DNA from: Proteobacteria bacterium SPGG2
Lineage (GTDB): Bacteria > Pseudomonadota > Gammaproteobacteria > Acidiferrobacterales > SPGG2
Direction: 5' to 3'
NCBI GenBank assembly: GCA_001643475.1
Contig: LXTK01000261.1
Coordinates: forward strand, 1-6,479
Length of the DNA: 6,479 nucleotides
Every line of letters starts with the position of its first letter. Positions within the stretch are counted from its first letter, which is position 1. The notes below the pieces were generated by a model. That model was not told the DNA's origin and did not search any database. It saw nothing but the letters and a program-made list of their open reading frames with translations. Made by a program: the position numbers and the translations under genes. Below, one piece after another: positions 5,103 to 6,479 of this stretch.

Positions 5103-6479
5103 CTAAATCTGCTGCAGATTCGCATATGCCAAGACCAACCATTTGCTACCCGCTGCCTGGAAATTGACTTGCACCTGCGCGTGCACACCTTGGCCCTCAT
5201 AGCTCATTACAACGCCTTCACCAAACTTTTGATGTCGAACCCGCTGGCCCAATTTCATGCCGACTGCTTCCGGTGACCCAACCGGGACCGACCTCGCCGT
5301 TCGCCACGGACGCCCTAACTGCGGCTGGGCACGGACCTCGTCGATCAGTTCCGGCGGCACCTCTCCAAGAAAGCGTGACGGGCTCGTGTAGTGCTCGGAC
5401 CCATGCAACCGTCGCACCTCCGCATAGGTCAAGTAAAGCCGTTGCATTGCGCGGGTCATGCCTACATAGCAAAGCCTACGTTCCTCTTCGAGCCGTCCAG
5501 TTTCTTCGAGCGAACGTTGGTGCGGAAACAGGCCCTCCTCGAGGCCGGTCAGGAATACAATTGGGAACTCCAACCCTTTCGCCGAGTGCAGGCTCATCAA
5601 TTGGACGCAGTCTTCCCACTCGCTGGCCTGGCTTTCGCCAGCCTCTAAGGCGGCGTGGGCTAAGAATGCAGACAGGGGATCCATATCGTCGGCATCTTCG
5701 TAATCGAAATGACGTGCGGCCGACACAAGCTCCTCGAGATTCTCCACCCGTGATTCAGCCCGTTCACCCTTTTCCTTGCGATAGTGATCCAACAGGCCGC
5801 TGTGTTGCAGTACATGCTCGATCAGTTCTCCGAGTTCGAAACCATCTGTATCTTCGGCGAGTCGGTCGATGAGTGTTAAGAACGACGCGATCGCGTTGAT
5901 GTTACGCGCTGGTAGCTGGCGCGTCGCAACCAATTGTTTTGCTGCTTCCCATAGCGAGACATCGTCAGCGCGAGCAAACTCGCGTACCGCCTCGAGTGAT
6001 CGGTTGCCGACTCCGCGTGTCGGAACATTAACAACACGCTCAAAGGAAGGGTCGTCGTGGCGACTAGCGACGACACGCAGATAGGCCAGCGCATCTTTGA
6101 TTTCGGCGCGTTCGAAGAATCGCAAGCCGCCATAGACACGGTAGGGGACATTGGCAGCCAGTAACACTTCTTCGAACACTCGGGATTGTGCATTGGAACG
6201 ATAAAGAATGGCCGTCTCGTCCCGACGGTTACCTCTTTCTACCCATTCACGTATGCGACCGATCACGAACCGCGCTTCGTCGAATTCGTTGAACGCAGTG
6301 CATAAAGATATACGCTCTCCTTGTTTGCCTTGGGTCCACAGGTTTTTTCCGAGCCGCCCCTTGTTGTGGTTAATGACAGCATTGGCGGCGCTCAGAATGG
6401 TCTCGGTTGATCGATAGTTCTGCTCCATACGGATCAGTCGCGCACCTGGAAAGTCGCGCTCAAATGACAACATGTTCTC
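5103..6479 (-). CDS. uvrD: DNA helicase II UvrD, C-terminal part (runs off right edge)
   Basis: A superfamily 1A 3'-5' DNA helicase of mismatch and nucleotide excision repair. The 458 visible residues are about the last two thirds of a protein normally near 720 residues; the Walker A and DEAD-type motifs lie beyond the edge. Visible are motif IV QNYRST (20-25 from the edge), YRSNAQSR (93-100), PTRGVG (153-158), motif V with LHSAKGLEF (297-305) and motif VI with YVGMTRA (338-344), whose Arg contacts ATP. The C-terminal tail, from about 410, contains LGQRVRHQKFGEG and is the Tudor-like domain of UvrD/PcrA. The block EETGRLEEERRLCYVG and the overall resemblance to E. coli UvrD favour UvrD over Rep. 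The frame stays open through the last base, with no lesion. The gene ends in TAG, with no clear intrinsic terminator behind it. Confidence 0.96.
   Translation of the reverse strand, partial: ENMLSFERDFPGARLIRMEQNYRSTETILSAANAVINHNKGRLGKNLWTQGKQGERISLCTAFNEFDEARFVIGRIREWVERGNRRDETAILYRSNAQSRVFEEVLLAANVPYRVYGGLRFFERAEIKDALAYLRVVASRHDDPSFERVVNVPTRGVGNRSLEAVREFARADDVSLWEAAKQLVATRQLPARNINAIASFLTLIDRLAEDTDGFELGELIEHVLQHSGLLDHYRKEKGERAESRVENLEELVSAARHFDYEDADDMDPLSAFLAHAALEAGESQASEWEDCVQLMSLHSAKGLEFPIVFLTGLEEGLFPHQRSLEETGRLEEERRLCYVGMTRAMQRLYLTYAEVRRLHGSEHYTSPSRFLGEVPPELIDEVRAQPQLGRPWRTARSVPVGSPEAVGMKLGQRVRHQKFGEGVVMSYEGQGVHAQVQVNFQAAGSKWLVLAYANLQQI

Noticed and set aside
5273..5872. 199-codon plus-strand open frame opposite uvrD
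   Set aside because: The opposite strand encodes the conserved UvrD motifs V and VI over the same bases; the plus-strand product is Pro/Arg/Ser-rich low-information sequence, typical of an antisense shadow.

Overview
This looks like an ordinary chromosomal segment from a proteobacterium, most likely a gammaproteobacterium. The evidence is the close resemblance of the DNA polymerase I and UvrD proteins to their enterobacterial counterparts, UvrD's C-terminal Tudor-like tail and the HisA-type N-terminus. I see no insertion sequence, phage gene, CRISPR array, tRNA or rRNA.

Layout. At the left edge, on the minus strand, are the first ten codons of a gene whose N-terminus (MLLIPAIDLK) fits HisA. 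Directly upstream of it, on the same strand and only 16 bp away, is a complete polA (48-2753). A stretch of about 510 bp without a convincing gene follows (2754-3265). It contains a strong 14-bp imperfect hairpin and a promoter-like TTTAAA/TATAAT pair facing right. On the plus strand, divergent from polA, is a histone deacetylase/AcuC-family lysine deacetylase. Its N-terminal 19 codons are in a different frame from the rest, and one missing C in a GGCC context at about 3322 explains the break. Convergent to it, with a 14-bp gap, is a membrane-anchored diguanylate cyclase (minus strand) with intact GGEEF catalytic and RxxD inhibitory motifs. Behind it on the same strand lies the C-terminal two thirds of uvrD, which runs off the right edge.

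How the genes fit together. polA and uvrD are housekeeping replication and repair genes; both act in nucleotide excision repair, where UvrD removes the excised oligonucleotide and Pol I fills the gap. The deacetylase and the cyclase are regulatory genes lying between them. Nothing in the sequence links them functionally to repair or to each other.

The points most worth a second look are the single-base frameshift in the deacetylase gene, its possibly leaderless promoter, the hairpin in the polA/deacetylase gap, the polA-hisA junction, and the start site and leader dyad of the diguanylate cyclase. I found no convincing new multi-gene system.
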